Positions 24,092 through 61,479 of a stretch of DNA of 64,000 bases are shown here, piece after piece. Numbering within the stretch: position 1 is the stretch's first letter; every line of letters begins with the position of its first letter. Position numbers and translations under genes: made by a program. Location of the stretch: assembly GCA_964020975.1 (NCBI GenBank), contig OZ026619.1, forward strand, positions 88,526,562 to 88,590,561. The letters are read 5' to 3'. Source of the DNA: Hermodice carunculata (taxonomy: Eukaryota; Annelida; Polychaeta; Eunicida; Amphinomidae). Under the pieces are notes generated by a model. That model did not search any database, had not been told where the DNA came from, and was given only the letters and a program-made list of their open reading frames with translations.

Positions 24092-26473
24092 GATTGTGCA
24101 AAGAACAATCTTCCCATTTGTGCTAAAACATTGTGTGGACAATCATGGCTATACCGCCGGTGCAAAATACAACTCCAAACTTCCTGTTGAGACATGATGA
24201 TTGCCTGCATGCCTAGTCACAGTTACGCCGATCTCTTGTTGCTGTGGTAGGACACGCTATCTTGCACCTCAGACCTCTGGTCTGCCATTGGTTCTACAAG
24301 ATGCCTATGGTGTTGCTGGTTATTTCCCATTATTGCAGGGGAATAGTGTTTGCACATGATATTCCAGTGTTGGACCTCTACCCCCCAAAAATTGCCCAAC
24401 AGATTCTATAAAACTTGGAAGGCCCCCAATCCACAGGTTGCCTGGCCATGTTCAACCATTCTTTCCTGCATTGCTTGTCCTTTTTGTGGGGGAAAACGAT
24501 GCAGTTGTACACAAGCATTTTGATGATATGAGAAGCAATACAAGCAATAAATTATCGTCTCTCTACCCTCTTCCAGTCGTCTATGAACTTCAATGTAACG
24601 TGACGGCTGCAAAAGCTGGGTGTCCTACTGAAATGTTTTTCTTTTCTTGTTGCATATGCAATAAAAATTATTCTTGAGCAACTTTTGCCTTCTTTGATTA
24701 CTTTATGAATACAAACATATAAAGAGATTCCAGTTTAAAATGTTTCATTTATGTCCTCCTTAACTACTGTCAGCAACATCTGATCATGGAAGGTGCATCG
24801 ATCGATACAAGTCCCCGATGAAAATATATAAAGTATACAAGGTGTGGATAAATTCGCTTGCAGTGGTTTTTCGCACTTTGCTCTGCCTAACCATGGTTCC
24901 CCAGAACTCACTATTCAAATCCTGGAATACATGCGCACATCCCCAAATCTGAGTAAAACACTGAAACTCAGACTTGAAAGAAAAACACACACTGGATCCA
25001 TCAACTGTGCACGACAGAACCTTTTGGTCTCAATGTTATGTGCAGATGAACTTCTCGTTTAGTCATATGCTAAATTTTTACTTTCAAGTTCATCTGCCTA
25101 CTAACACCACTTTCACACACTTATGATACATTAGTTTCATAAGCCAACAAGCCGTGAAAAAATCTTTATTCAGGGTGGAGGCTGCTATACACACCACTGC
25201 CCCAATACACTTCTTAAGATGACCACATGTCATCAGGGTATAATGAGTGTCACAGCCGTGACACCCATGTGTACCCACAGTGCATTGCAACCAGGGTTAC
25301 ACATGACAACAGTGTCAGTTCAGGCCATTATCATGTCACACGTGCAAGACCGAGCACATGAAACATACACCTAGACCCTAGTTACATGTATGTTACACCC
25401 AACTATATAAAGCATGCACTCACGGCCGTTATACCAGCCTCTGATGACACACAGCAGTGTCGAAACCGGTCAGGCATGTTTAGGGGGACAGCCATCATTT
25501 CAGGCCTTGCCCTCGTCAAATTTGCTCAACCAAATAATTATGCCATGGTTGCAGTGCATGTAACCCTCACAGTTGAACACATGAACCTCATTGATCTCCC
25601 TATAAAATGAACCTTTGTTTGACACAAATGTAAATGTTTATTTCCAGTCACACATGCGCAAATGCAATTCTTGCATGGCAATGACAGCTGTCAAGATTTG
25701 AGGACGGGATTCTATCAGCGGAGCAGAAAACAAAGGACTTCAGTATCTTTTTCCCCCATGTCATGAAACGTTACAAAAATACAACATGAATGACACACAC
25801 CTTCAAGTAACCCATTCATATAAGACATTGGACAGGGTTATTTATTTGTGTTGTGCAGTTGAGGTATTTATTGAAAGGCATGCATGAAACCTGCAACCTT
25901 TGATGAGGCGGAGAGGGTGCCATTTTAAAACAACACTGCTGATGCCTCAGATATCACCTGGAGATGGAGCTACACCAAGACCACTTGCAAGTTGCAGTTG
26001 CCAATAGCACACGGACTGTGCATGTGACAATATGCGTGAGGTGCATGTACAACTATCCCATTCGTAGTCCATCTGAATTGAAGGTGCCTGAAACAGTGAA
26101 TAGAACTACACTTCCAGTACAGGGAGTGTCAGGACAGAAGGACCTGCCTATGATCATATTAATGTGCCATTCACATCCCTGCTCCATGGGCATGATAGGG
26201 ACTGTGACAATTTGTCGTGACCTGTTCATGGCATAAATCTTAAACCGGTGCAATGTTGTTACTCTATGTACGACACCATGATGAAGCTTAGCCAAAACAT
26301 GGCATGGCCATGGCAAATTGGTGAACAAGCTGTTCAATTCCTTATCAAGTTATTGAGCTCGGATTATTCAGTTTCAGTTTTAGATTTCTTACAAGCTCGG
26401 TTGCTGATACTTACATTGGTGCAAGGTTCCTTGTAAGCCATGATTTAAATGCCTCAACGTTATCTATCAGCAT
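59..26473 (-). CDS. RBM26: RBM26/RBM27-family RNA-binding protein, 5' part (11 coding exons; gene continues left of window)
   Basis: Eleven minus-strand exons join in phase (59+119+164+89+230+201+105+255+153+186+231 nt) to give 597 codons. Order of parts: PWI-like N-terminus (residues 1-75, [13 protein letters not shown] then [20 protein letters not shown]), linker, RS-rich segment (about 165-220), CCCH finger C283-x8-C292-x5-C298-x3-H302 followed by [11 protein letters not shown], Pro/Gly-rich segment (323-458), a NPEAP segment and an RG-rich stretch. This is the order of vertebrate RBM26/RBM27 and fly swm. The RRM domains and coiled coil expected after residue 600 lie outside the window. 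Family knowledge: nuclear protein linked to MTR4/ZFC3H1 (PAXT) and turnover of polyadenylated nuclear RNA. The start was chosen because MLIDN aligns with MIIEN of human RBM26; the frame stays open upstream, so a few extra residues are possible. RBM26 and RBM27 are vertebrate paralogues; this is probably their single invertebrate counterpart. Confidence 0.95.
518..536. repeat. Poly-C tract (19 bp)
   Basis: Uninterrupted C run inside the 298-bp intron 290-587; on the transcribed strand it is poly-G about 50 nt downstream of the exon 10 donor. Nothing else is evident in this intron. Confidence 0.95.
588..773 (-). CDS. RBM26: RBM26 exon 10 (NPEAP segment)
   Basis: Residues 459-520. Begins [13 protein letters not shown], a short internal repeat of the YNPEAP word that human RBM26 has once, then [12 protein letters not shown] and [11 protein letters not shown]. 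Acceptor ttgtacag, donor GTAAATAC. Phase 1 at both ends. Confidence 0.92.
1216..1327. repeat. (TA)n microsatellite
   Basis: About 110 bp of nearly pure AT dinucleotide with one ACATGT interruption, followed by GT and GA runs to 1371. The YIYIYI open frames across it on both strands are artefacts. Confidence 0.97.
1741..2112 (+). mobile_element. LINE 3' end (non-LTR retrotransposon fragment)
   Basis: A plus-strand frame ending at stop 1945-1947 reads ...[17 protein letters not shown] then [20 protein letters not shown] and FKRNC. This is the usual C-terminal tail of CR1/jockey-like reverse transcriptases (F.Y.GA..WN.LP......S...FK). A 3' UTR of about 160 bp follows, containing GGGCCTCAGGGAAGATTAG and ending in TATAAATAAAG and a TA tail, as in these LINEs. 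The rest of the element is missing (5' truncated). It abuts an opposite-strand SINE. Confidence 0.75.
2113..2328 (-). mobile_element. tRNA-derived SINE
   Basis: On the minus strand the head has a pol III A box (TGGCCGAGCTG, 2303-2313) and B box (GGTTCGATTC, 2262-2271) spaced as in a tRNA. A body with GGTTTTCTCCGAGTCCTTCG follows, a conserved central-domain-like motif seen in animal SINE superfamilies. A second copy lies at 37308-37490. No intact tRNA fold is present. Family name not assigned. Confidence 0.8.
2425..2765. repeat. Dispersed repeat, partner of 27285-27625
   Basis: Shares with 27285-27625 the order CCACAACTGCATA/CCCAACTGCATA, ATATTTTGGAAATA, GAACTTAAA..TCTC, CTAATTTTGTGAGAAA, GCTTTGTGG.(A/G)GGAAATTAAT and TGCATA. 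No coding potential seen. Confidence 0.7.
2730..4810. repeat. Diverged direct repeats, about 0.89-kb unit, 2.3 copies
   Basis: The word block TTTGTTCAAATCGGGT.ATAACTTTT occurs near 3346 and 4235. CATTTTGGCTCATAATTTCC..CAAATTATAGGTGGCAC recurs near 3712 and 4607, with a weaker copy near 2815. GTGACCT and GGTCAAGGTCAC words are scattered through it. Related single blocks occur near 10300-10640. The open frames in it are short and unconserved. Confidence 0.7.
6689..6841 (-). CDS. RBM26: RBM26 exon 9 (Pro-rich)
   Basis: Residues 408-458: [38 protein letters not shown], ending EQA. Acceptor ttgcaattgcag, donor GTAGTAG. The phases fit exons 8 and 10. Low complexity, but splice sites and phase support it. 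Confidence 0.85.
6842..8038 (-). other. RBM26: RBM26 intron 8 (1.2 kb)
   Basis: No gene or recognisable mobile element seen. It contains a poly-T tract near 7762 and a short ATATACATGTATATATAT stretch near 7888. Confidence 0.6.
8039..8293 (-). CDS. RBM26: RBM26 exon 8 (Gly-Pro-Pro repeats)
   Basis: Residues 323-407. Repeated [12 protein letters not shown] and PPHGPP units, ending PHRPHSPHR. Acceptor tttattacag, donor GTAAGTAG. Phase 1 in and out. Corresponds to the proline-rich linker after the CCCH finger in RBM26/27. The frame was chosen by phase, since all three minus frames are open here. Confidence 0.9.
8605..8690. repeat. Diverged copy of the ACTGAGTCAACAGC palindromic element
   Basis: Carries CCAAGGAAAGCTGTTGACTCAGTC and a TTTGGGAGCA / TGCCCAAAG inverted pair, as in the elements at 41407-41614, 50376-50478 and 60102-60334. 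Element ends are not identifiable. The rest of intron 8294-8959 holds nothing recognisable. Confidence 0.5.
8960..9064 (-). CDS. RBM26: RBM26 exon 7 (second half of CCCH zinc finger)
   Basis: Residues 288-322: [16 protein letters not shown] then [14 protein letters not shown]. Near-identical to human RBM26 over this stretch, the best single anchor for the gene. Supplies C292, C298 and H302 of the finger. Acceptor gcaatttcag, donor GTACGATG. Confidence 0.97.
9065..12828 (-). other. RBM26: RBM26 intron 6 (3.8 kb) splitting the CCCH finger
   Basis: Holds a poly-G tract (10207-10219), a block of the 0.89-kb repeat family (about 10290-10640), a hAT-like element (10982-11170) and TTAGCT/AGCTCAGCTGAC-type dispersed repeats (about 11400-12000). 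No gene seen. Confidence 0.75.
10982..11170. mobile_element. hAT-like MITE with perfect 8-bp target duplication
   Basis: Ends AGGGCCTGTATTTTTCCG and, inverted, GAAAAATACAGGCCC. Flanked by ACACAGTT at 10974-10981 and 11171-11178. The 8-bp duplication and A/G-rich termini fit the hAT superfamily. Length 189 bp, non-coding. A second family member is at 62237-62812. Confidence 0.85.
12829..13029 (-). CDS. RBM26: RBM26 exon 6 (first half of CCCH finger)
   Basis: Residues 221-287: [20 protein letters not shown], then a Pro/Ala/Asn segment and [15 protein letters not shown]283 is the first zinc ligand. Acceptor ctgcttctag, donor GTAAATAC. Matches KKRCRDYD of human RBM26. Confidence 0.93.
13245..13420. 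mobile_element. Diverged CAGTGG-end MITE
   Basis: Begins CAGTGGAACCTCAATTTAACC and ends TTTTCACTG followed by TA. Size (176 bp) equals that of the better copies at 42879, 45889 and 39708. Lies in intron 13030-13495. Confidence 0.55.
13496..13725 (-). CDS. RBM26: RBM26 exon 5 (RS-rich segment)
   Basis: Residues 144-220. [20 protein letters not shown], then RS/SR repeats ending RSRSWSRDR; compare RSRSWSKERLRERD in human RBM26. Likely a nuclear-speckle or protein-contact region, as for other RS segments. Acceptor tttttggcag, donor GTATGTT. Confidence 0.93.
14231..14319 (-). CDS. RBM26: RBM26 exon 4
   Basis: Residues 115-143: [20 protein letters not shown] then [10 protein letters not shown]. 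Basic, Ser/Arg-containing linker; weak similarity by itself, but splice sites (ttcaattcag, GTAGGC) and phase (0 in, 2 out) fit both neighbours. Nothing is seen in intron 13726-14230. Confidence 0.85.
14320..16846 (-). other. RBM26: RBM26 intron 3 (2.5 kb)
   Basis: Holds a poly-A tract (15039-15066), a duplicated AATGTAATCACCCCTC word near 15250-15280 and the tandem array at 15985-16520. No gene seen. Confidence 0.7.
15985..16520. repeat. Tandem repeat, about 143-bp period, 3.7 copies
   Basis: Unit starts GGCTSTGTGAC(C/A)TTG near 15989, 16129, 16278 and 16422, then GGTCAAGGTC-like words, AACTT.ACC....CC, and ATCATG..GACACCAAAT. Typical of mollusc-type dispersed arrays built on TGTGACCTTG. Confidence 0.75.
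16847..17010 (-). CDS. RBM26: RBM26 exon 3 (end of PWI-like region)
   Basis: Residues 60-114: [20 protein letters not shown] then a Ser/Thr-rich linker. Aligns with ETQIFVDKLFDAVNTKSYL of human RBM26. Acceptor cttttcttccag, donor GTTTGT. The codon AAA is completed across the junction. Confidence 0.94.
17425..17535. repeat. GGACAAGT-type repeat block
   Basis: GCACTTGTCCCGGGACAAGT followed by GGAATTTTCTCACCCTGC. Related blocks lie at 18895-19000 and 21535-21645, the last ending AGGAATTTTCGCACCCTG. Ends of a dispersed element are likely but were not resolved. Lies in intron 17011-17633. Confidence 0.5.
17634..17752 (-). CDS. RBM26: RBM26 exon 2 (PWI-like domain core)
   Basis: Residues 20-59: [20 protein letters not shown] then [19 protein letters not shown]. 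Nearly the human sequence CDADPSALAKYVLALVKKDK. Acceptor gtctttgcag, donor GTGAGT. Phase 2 in, 1 out. Confidence 0.97.
18130..18450. repeat. Tandem repeat, about 150-bp period
   Basis: TAAATATGTAACCCAGTGACCTAG near 18144 and TAAATATGTGACCCAGCAACTTAG near 18288, each followed by ..TAGGC/TGT.TCTGAGGCA and CATAAATAATTGA. A third partial copy is near 18410. Confidence 0.65.
19521..20604. repeat. Terminal-repeat structure built on TATAGGTCTTGGAC
   Basis: A direct repeat of about 75 bp (TATAGGTCTTGGAC.AGTAACC, then CCTCAAGGTCGGGTCAACTG) occurs at 19521 and 20131. An inverted copy of its first 22 bp ends at 20604. Could be one element of 474 bp with inverted ends plus a stray copy. No clear target duplication. 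Confidence 0.5.
21535..21645. repeat. GGACAAGT-type repeat block
   Basis: TTGTCCGCAGGACAAGTTGAA, CACTTGTCCGAG and TTGTCCCGGAACG words, ending GAATTTTCGCACCCTG. The same words occur near 18899-18990 in the other orientation (CAGGGCACGAAAATTTT), so the pair may be the two ends of one old 2.7-kb element. Confidence 0.45.
22565..23080 (-). mobile_element. LINE reverse-transcriptase fragment
   Basis: Minus-strand reading carries [11 protein letters not shown] (RT motif with DFSKAFDSVPH consensus), [12 protein letters not shown]-like [26 protein letters not shown], and, after a poly-T-disrupted stretch, [20 protein letters not shown], corresponding to the IND.P....LFADD box. Frame breaks and loss of the Asp pair show it is a dead fragment of a CR1/jockey-like LINE. 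Both ends are lost. Confidence 0.85.
24071..24092. repeat. (TG)n microsatellite
   Basis: Preceded by a short TA run at 24060-24070. Confidence 0.9.
25404..25493 (+). ncRNA. Hammerhead-ribozyme-like motif with upstream TATATAA box
   Basis: TATATAA at 25404-25410, then stem I GCCT (25437-25440) pairing with AGGC (25472-25475), catalytic box CTGATGA (25441-25447), stem II ACAC/GTGT closing a short loop, GAAA (25462-25465), and a very short helix III ACCGGT followed by C. Outer stem I can extend through GGCCGT (25424-25429) with ACAGCC (25488-25493). This is the type I layout found in Penelope-like elements and retrozymes. There is about one departure from consensus next to the core, so self-cleavage is uncertain. 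Confidence 0.6.
26415..26473 (-). CDS. RBM26: RBM26 exon 1 (start codon)
   Basis: Residues 1-19, [19 protein letters not shown] and the first two bases of I20. Aligns with MIIENFEALKSWLSKTLEPI of human RBM26. Donor GTAAGTATC; phase 2 matches exon 2 across an 8.7-kb intron. Confidence 0.93.
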
Positions 26474-26957
26474 TTTGACTGTTGTGTTAAATCGTGAACG
26501 AATACAATTTGTGCAAACGCCAGAAATTTTACAAACATCGACGTCTTCTCCCTGGCCCACACATTCAATATGGCAGATACCGAAATCTCGCGAGAACAGA
26601 GATTTTACACATTTTACAAAGCGTTTGTATTTTGTGAGGCACTATTTTGCTAATTCTTTATATTGATCAGCCAAATTAAGATTTATAAAATGATAATCAA
26701 AGATAGCAAAATCATTTGCAGAGAGAACGCTATCGCATGCTGGTTTGGAAATCATATATATGTCAATATACAATGTCATGTGACCAAGTTATTGTTCAAA
26801 ATGGTGGACACACGTGTGGCGTGCTTGGCTGTTCAAGTCCGAGAATCAAGAGCGAGTTGAAATGGCTGTGTAGGGTTTGGTTGTGTGACAGTTTAGGTTT
26901 AAAAGTTGTCAGGCAATCGATTTGGTGTTGAGATTTAAACCTTGTCTCCAGGCAACA
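26474..26957. promoter_or_regulatory. Bidirectional promoter region of RBM26 and AFG2A
   Basis: 484 bp between the two start codons, so both transcription starts probably lie here. It carries the palindrome TCTCGCGAGA (26586-26595), an element known from TATA-less, often bidirectional housekeeping promoters. It also has AATATGGCAG (about 26567) and AAAATGGTGG (about 26798), both YY1-like, an E-box TCATGTGACC (26778-26787) and CACGTG (26811-26816). No convincing TATA box at a useful position. A short upstream ATG at 26801 opens a small frame in the AFG2A leader, if that part is transcribed. Confidence 0.75.
26586..26595. promoter_or_regulatory. TCTCGCGAGA palindrome
   Basis: Exact match to the 10-bp core-promoter palindrome, 113 bp upstream of the RBM26 start codon and 363 bp upstream of the AFG2A start codon. 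Confidence 0.75.
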
Positions 26958-57272
<30,315 letters not shown>

Positions 57273-57351
57273 TTTTTTTTTTATGTGTGTTTGTCCAACC
57301 ATATATATAAATATCATCATGAATTATTTGTAACCTACCATGAGACTGGTG

Positions 57352-57357
57352 ATTAAA
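57352..57357 (+). terminator. AFG2A: Probable AFG2A poly(A) signal ATTAAA
   Basis: First poly(A)-signal hexamer variant after the stop codon, 80 bp downstream. Inferred from sequence only. Confidence 0.5.
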
Positions 57358-57399
57358 TATGAGTCAACCTGGATATCTGATTTGTCTTTATTTTGTGTG

Positions 57400-57535
57400 C
57401 TTAAAATTTGAGTGTTTGAAAGAACGATCAAGTTCATAAAAATATGTCATGAGCACTCCCATAATACAAAGGCTTTATCGCAACACTTACTCAATTTGAA
57501 ACTTTCTGGGTTTGCTTTTTTTTTTTTTTTTTGTT

Positions 57536-57567
<32 letters not shown>

Positions 57568-58937
57568 TGTTTTGTTTTGTTTTGTTTCTTTTTGTTGATC
57601 CGGGTTTGTTACTCTGAAAAGTGCACACAGTGCTTCATTCAAACTTTCCACTAAATATTAAAGATATGCTTATGAATGAGAAAAAAGTAATGATTGATAC
57701 ACAACTTGTGTAGTTCATAGGCAAGCACTTGGGCTGCAATAATAATCAATTTTGCATATGGACCAGTGATAAGTCAATCAACATCTACGTTACAAGCTGT
57801 CAAAAAAAAGCAATGACAGCACTCTTTTGGTACCGCACTCCATTTGGCTAATGACACACAAATGGAACAGGTCCAGCTTTAGTAGCTGCCTTTTTTAAAA
57901 CCCAGATTCAGCTTAGCCAGTGGGTGTTATTTATTACTTTTACTACACTACTGCAAAGACAAAAAAAAATGAGATAACAAACATAAGATCAGCAAAGACA
58001 AGTCCTTTGTCGTTTGTATTTATTATAAGTTTGCATGGAAAAAAAATTAGTAACTCCCTTGAAGAATATTCTTTCCCATAGATTTGGAAAATTAATTGAA
58101 ATTTTCATTTCTAATGGGGATTAAAAACCCCATAGGACTTGTGGATTCCCACAAAATTGTACACACTAATCAAGTACATGTAACTGTGTTTACCAAATGG
58201 TCACTAAAATTACATTGAAATTTTAAGTTTACAGAGATAAATGTGTTTCCTTCTTTGTTTAATACATGTGGATACTTGCAATGTTATGTATACACCATAA
58301 ACAAGTCCCCTCAATATTACTATTTATCCAGGAAATCACTTTGCAAAACAGTTTAAATCTAATAATTTCACTCAAAGATATGATATTGGTGATGAATTTC
58401 ATAGTTTAGCCAGGTGGAAATATAGAGGACGACATTTTTGTATATTTAAGCAATTTTTTTTTTGACATCAAGCAGATTTGCCCATCTTTAATGCCCATGA
58501 ACAGATGAATAACATTTGAAGTAAAAGTTGTCAAAAATAGCAGGAAGCTTTACAAAACTAAAAATTCTAATGTCTGACAATTTAAACAATTTCATTTTTA
58601 TGAAAAAAAAAAGATGTTGGATACATGATGTTGAAAAAGTAATGATATGTAATACTTTTCTTTGTATATTTTCAAACCTACTATGTAAATGCCCATATTA
58701 CAGTAGGTCATATATGGATAAGCACAGGTATACAGAAGTTAATGTATGTTTTGGCAAATATGGCCTCACTTTTACACAAATTCCGACAACTTTAAAAAGA
58801 TGTCATGTCAATTTGGTCTTTCCGTGACAACTTTTCATGTAATTTATTACACCAAGAAGTTTGACACAAGACACCTGATGTATTTTTCAACCACAAATAA
58901 GTACATTCATGTCATTGGTATAAAAGCATGTTTTTTG
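57400..58937. other. Intergenic stretch without recognised gene
   Basis: Poly-T/poly-G and GTTTT runs at about 57516-57590, otherwise AT-rich DNA. I see no conserved frame. Confidence 0.6.
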
Positions 58938-59640
58938 CCCCTGGCACGTAAAGTGCCAGGGGGTATTGGTGTCTGTCCGTTTTGTCGACGTATTCATGGA
59001 TATCTCAAAAAGTATTCAACCTAGCAGTACCAAATTTTTGTCAGTGATGCACCTTATACATGTAATGGACCAGGATCATATGGAAAACCAGCTTTCTGTT
59101 ATTATTTTGAAACTTTTTATGAAACTTAAACTACAGTATTTATTTCAAGGCTGTCTGAATGGTACACAAGGGGACAATGTTACCATAATATCTAAAAAAA
59201 TATCCACTGTAGCATTACCAAAATTTAGTTACAGAAGAACCTTATGGTGTACAAGGTTGGTATTGAAACCAGCTTCCTCTGATCATTTTTAAAACTTTTC
59301 ATGGAACTTTTATGTGTTTATTTGAAGGCTGAGTATCATTAACCATGACGACATTTCCAACATATCTCAAAACATATGGACCGCAGCTTTACCAAATTTT
59401 TGTCAGAAATGCATCTTATGATGGGCCAGGTTCCTATTTAAAACCAGCTTCCTTTTTGTTTATAAACTTTTTATGAAACTTTGAAGTATTTATTTCAAGG
59501 CTGTCTTGAGTGGCGCACAAGGAGACCCTAGCTGTTACCATAACATCTCAACAAGGATCCATCACAGCTTCACCAAATTTTTCTCAGAGATGCACATTAT
59601 AATGGACCACTTTCCTATTTCATTTCATGAACAATATTGA
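58938..59640. repeat. Hairpin-headed repeat with about 185-bp tandem units
   Basis: Perfect hairpin CCCCTGGCAC / GTGCCAGGGG (58938-58947, 58953-58962), then GTGTCTGTCCGTTTTGTCGAC. Units then recur near 59000, 59190, 59365 and 59550: ATCTCAA....., ACCAAATTTTTGTCAG..ATGCA.CTTAT, ATGGACCAGG, AAACCAGCTTCC, ACTTTTTATGAAACTT. The layout resembles mollusc pearl-type or Helitron-like non-autonomous repeats. Confidence 0.7.
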
Positions 59641-60101
59641 AATTGTACATAAACTGTTCTACTGCAAAGTTTCAAAAGAAAAAAGAAAGAAAAAATACAT
59701 TTGTGTGTTTTTTTATAATTTTTATTGTTTGTTTTGTTTTTTGTGTTTGTTTCTTTGTTTGTTTTTGTTTGTTGACAGTGCTGGTTTAGCTTGAATCAAG
59801 CAGCAAGTGTTTACATATATTATCCAGTCTGAAGATTCTTATGTGAAAATGATAAGATAATATCAAGTGCAAATGAAATATGACTACAGCTTCGTAGTTT
59901 TTAAGTCATTTAAGTAAATGAAAAAACAAGGATCCATGTATTCATTTTGCAATCCCATTGTGTTATTTTTCATTTATTTATTCTTAATCTGTTTTTGTTG
60001 TTTTTTACTTTATTTTATTTTGTTTTGTTTTGTTTGTTATTTCATTTCATTTCATTTCATGTAAAGGGTCATTATTGTAACCTTGCTTCATTTTGTTTTA
60101 A

Positions 60102-60334
60102 CCCTTTCCCCCTCAAACCGGCCGAAACCGGCTGGTGATCAAATGTCGTCTGCTCCAGTGTTTTCAACTAATTTCAACAGTTATGAAAAACAATTTGAAT
60201 GAGAAATGTACATGATACTTATGATGATCACATGGCCCAGGTCAACAGCTTTCCTTGGCATGGGTTGGGCACTAAGTGCCCAACCCATGCCAAGGAAAAG
60301 CTGTTGACTCAGTCTTAATTCAAGGGGGAAAGAG
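60102..60334. mobile_element. piggyBac-like palindromic MITE (TTAA flanks)
   Basis: TTAA at 60098-60101 and 60335-60338. Inverted ends CCCTTTCCCCCT.. / CTCTTTCCCCCTTG. Inside, 60241-60308 is an almost perfect palindrome with 33-bp arms (GTCAACAGCTTTCCTTGGCA...). 233 bp, no ORF. Confidence 0.85.
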
Positions 60335-60642
60335 TTAATGCAGCAGTTCAAGCCCTGCCTCTTTGTGCAGTGGGCTGAGCAGCACAATAAGCTTGACCAT
60401 GGCTTAACAGAGTATCCAGGAAATTATGTTTCAAATATTTACATACCTGATGCGTATATTGTTGCAAAAATCGTCTTTGTTTACTTTCTATTCTTAATCC
60501 TTTGAAAATTAAATTACCGACAACCCTACTCAAACTGACACTCATTGAGGCATACTGCGACAGTATGGATTAATTACCGGTCCCCATCATGTTTTCAACG
60601 TGTTTACATCAAGCAGCAGGTGGCGCTACTAAATCTAAGAAA

Positions 60643-60862
60643 ATGGACGAACACGTTGGCAGGGAGTTGGAGGATGATCATCTATTCATCCGGAGAAATG
60701 TGGTAATTATTCCCACTTTTGTCAGTCTCTTTGGGGTAATTGTTTGATTTCATGTGTTGTCGAAATTGTCTTATAGTATTTCTTACAAAGCGACGTACTT
60801 TTCTTGAGAACGTCAAGGAAATCGACTACACACTGTCGTCCGTTAGCCCGGTCACTGAGTCG
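60643..60862 (+). CDS. Candidate first exons of an unrecognised gene
   Basis: AAAATGG start, then MDEHVGRELEDDHLFIRRNV to a donor GTAATT at 60703. A possible second exon at 60791-60862 reads RRTFLENVKEIDYTLSSVSP then VTES, with donor GTATGG. Phase 0 throughout; other acceptors are possible. I do not recognise the protein. A CTCF-like word AGCAGGTGGCGCTA (60613-60626) lies just upstream. Could be chance. Confidence 0.3.
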
Positions 60863-61098
60863 GTATGGCTTCACACTGAGTCTGACACAGCATATTGATG
60901 ATCAAACCATCAACTGACCAAGTGCTTACAGGCATCGTGGCAGTGACAGCTGCACAGAACAAAATATATGAACCCATTGAAGACTGCGGCATCAGTCCCA
61001 GGGGGACAGAATCAGCAAGAACTGACGGATTCGTGGCTGTTCGTTGACGGTGGTTCATAATTTGAATACAATTGGGAGCACAAGTTTTTCAAGTATAG

Positions 61099-61255
61099 TA
61101 AGTACTCGTATTACTATCAATTACTGCGAAGAAGTCCGCTACCCCCTGGCCCCCCCCCCTCGAATCTAACCCCCTCCCCCTCGGGGGGGGGGAGGTAGAT
61201 TCGAAGGGGTAGCAAACGAACCTCCTCGCAGTTATTGATAGTAATACAAGTACCT
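61099..61255. mobile_element. Fold-back element with arms of about 70 bp
   Basis: AAGTACTCGTATTACTATCA ... and, inverted, AGTACTTGTATTACTATCAA flank C-rich and G-rich arms with TCGAATCTA/TAGATTCGA at the centre. Target duplication not resolved. Confidence 0.75.
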
Positions 61256-61479
61256 GTGATTGGGAGGGGGTCAGAGAGATGGATTGTATGTCTGTGTATG
61301 GAAGGGACATTGGCAGGACGCCAGGAGAGTGATTGGACACAGTATTATTGTCTTTGTCACTCATTTACAGTGGAAGAGGGGACAGTTTATGTTGAGTGAA
61401 ATATGCGTACCATATCATATCATGTATCAGATGAGACCATCAATTTTGTTGGAAGTACCGTCAGACTGAGACTGTCATC

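Larger units (their letters stand above)
17753..26414 (-). other. RBM26: RBM26 intron 1 (8.7 kb)
   Basis: Contains tandem repeats, GGACAAGT blocks, a CTTGG direct/inverted repeat set, a LINE reverse-transcriptase fragment and a hammerhead-like motif, listed separately. Regions 23100-24000 and 24200-26400 have no recognisable gene; the open frames there match nothing I know. Confidence 0.75.

Noticed and set aside
24230-24680. Transposase-like region
   Set aside because: Reading all frames gave no recognisable transposase motif and several stops.
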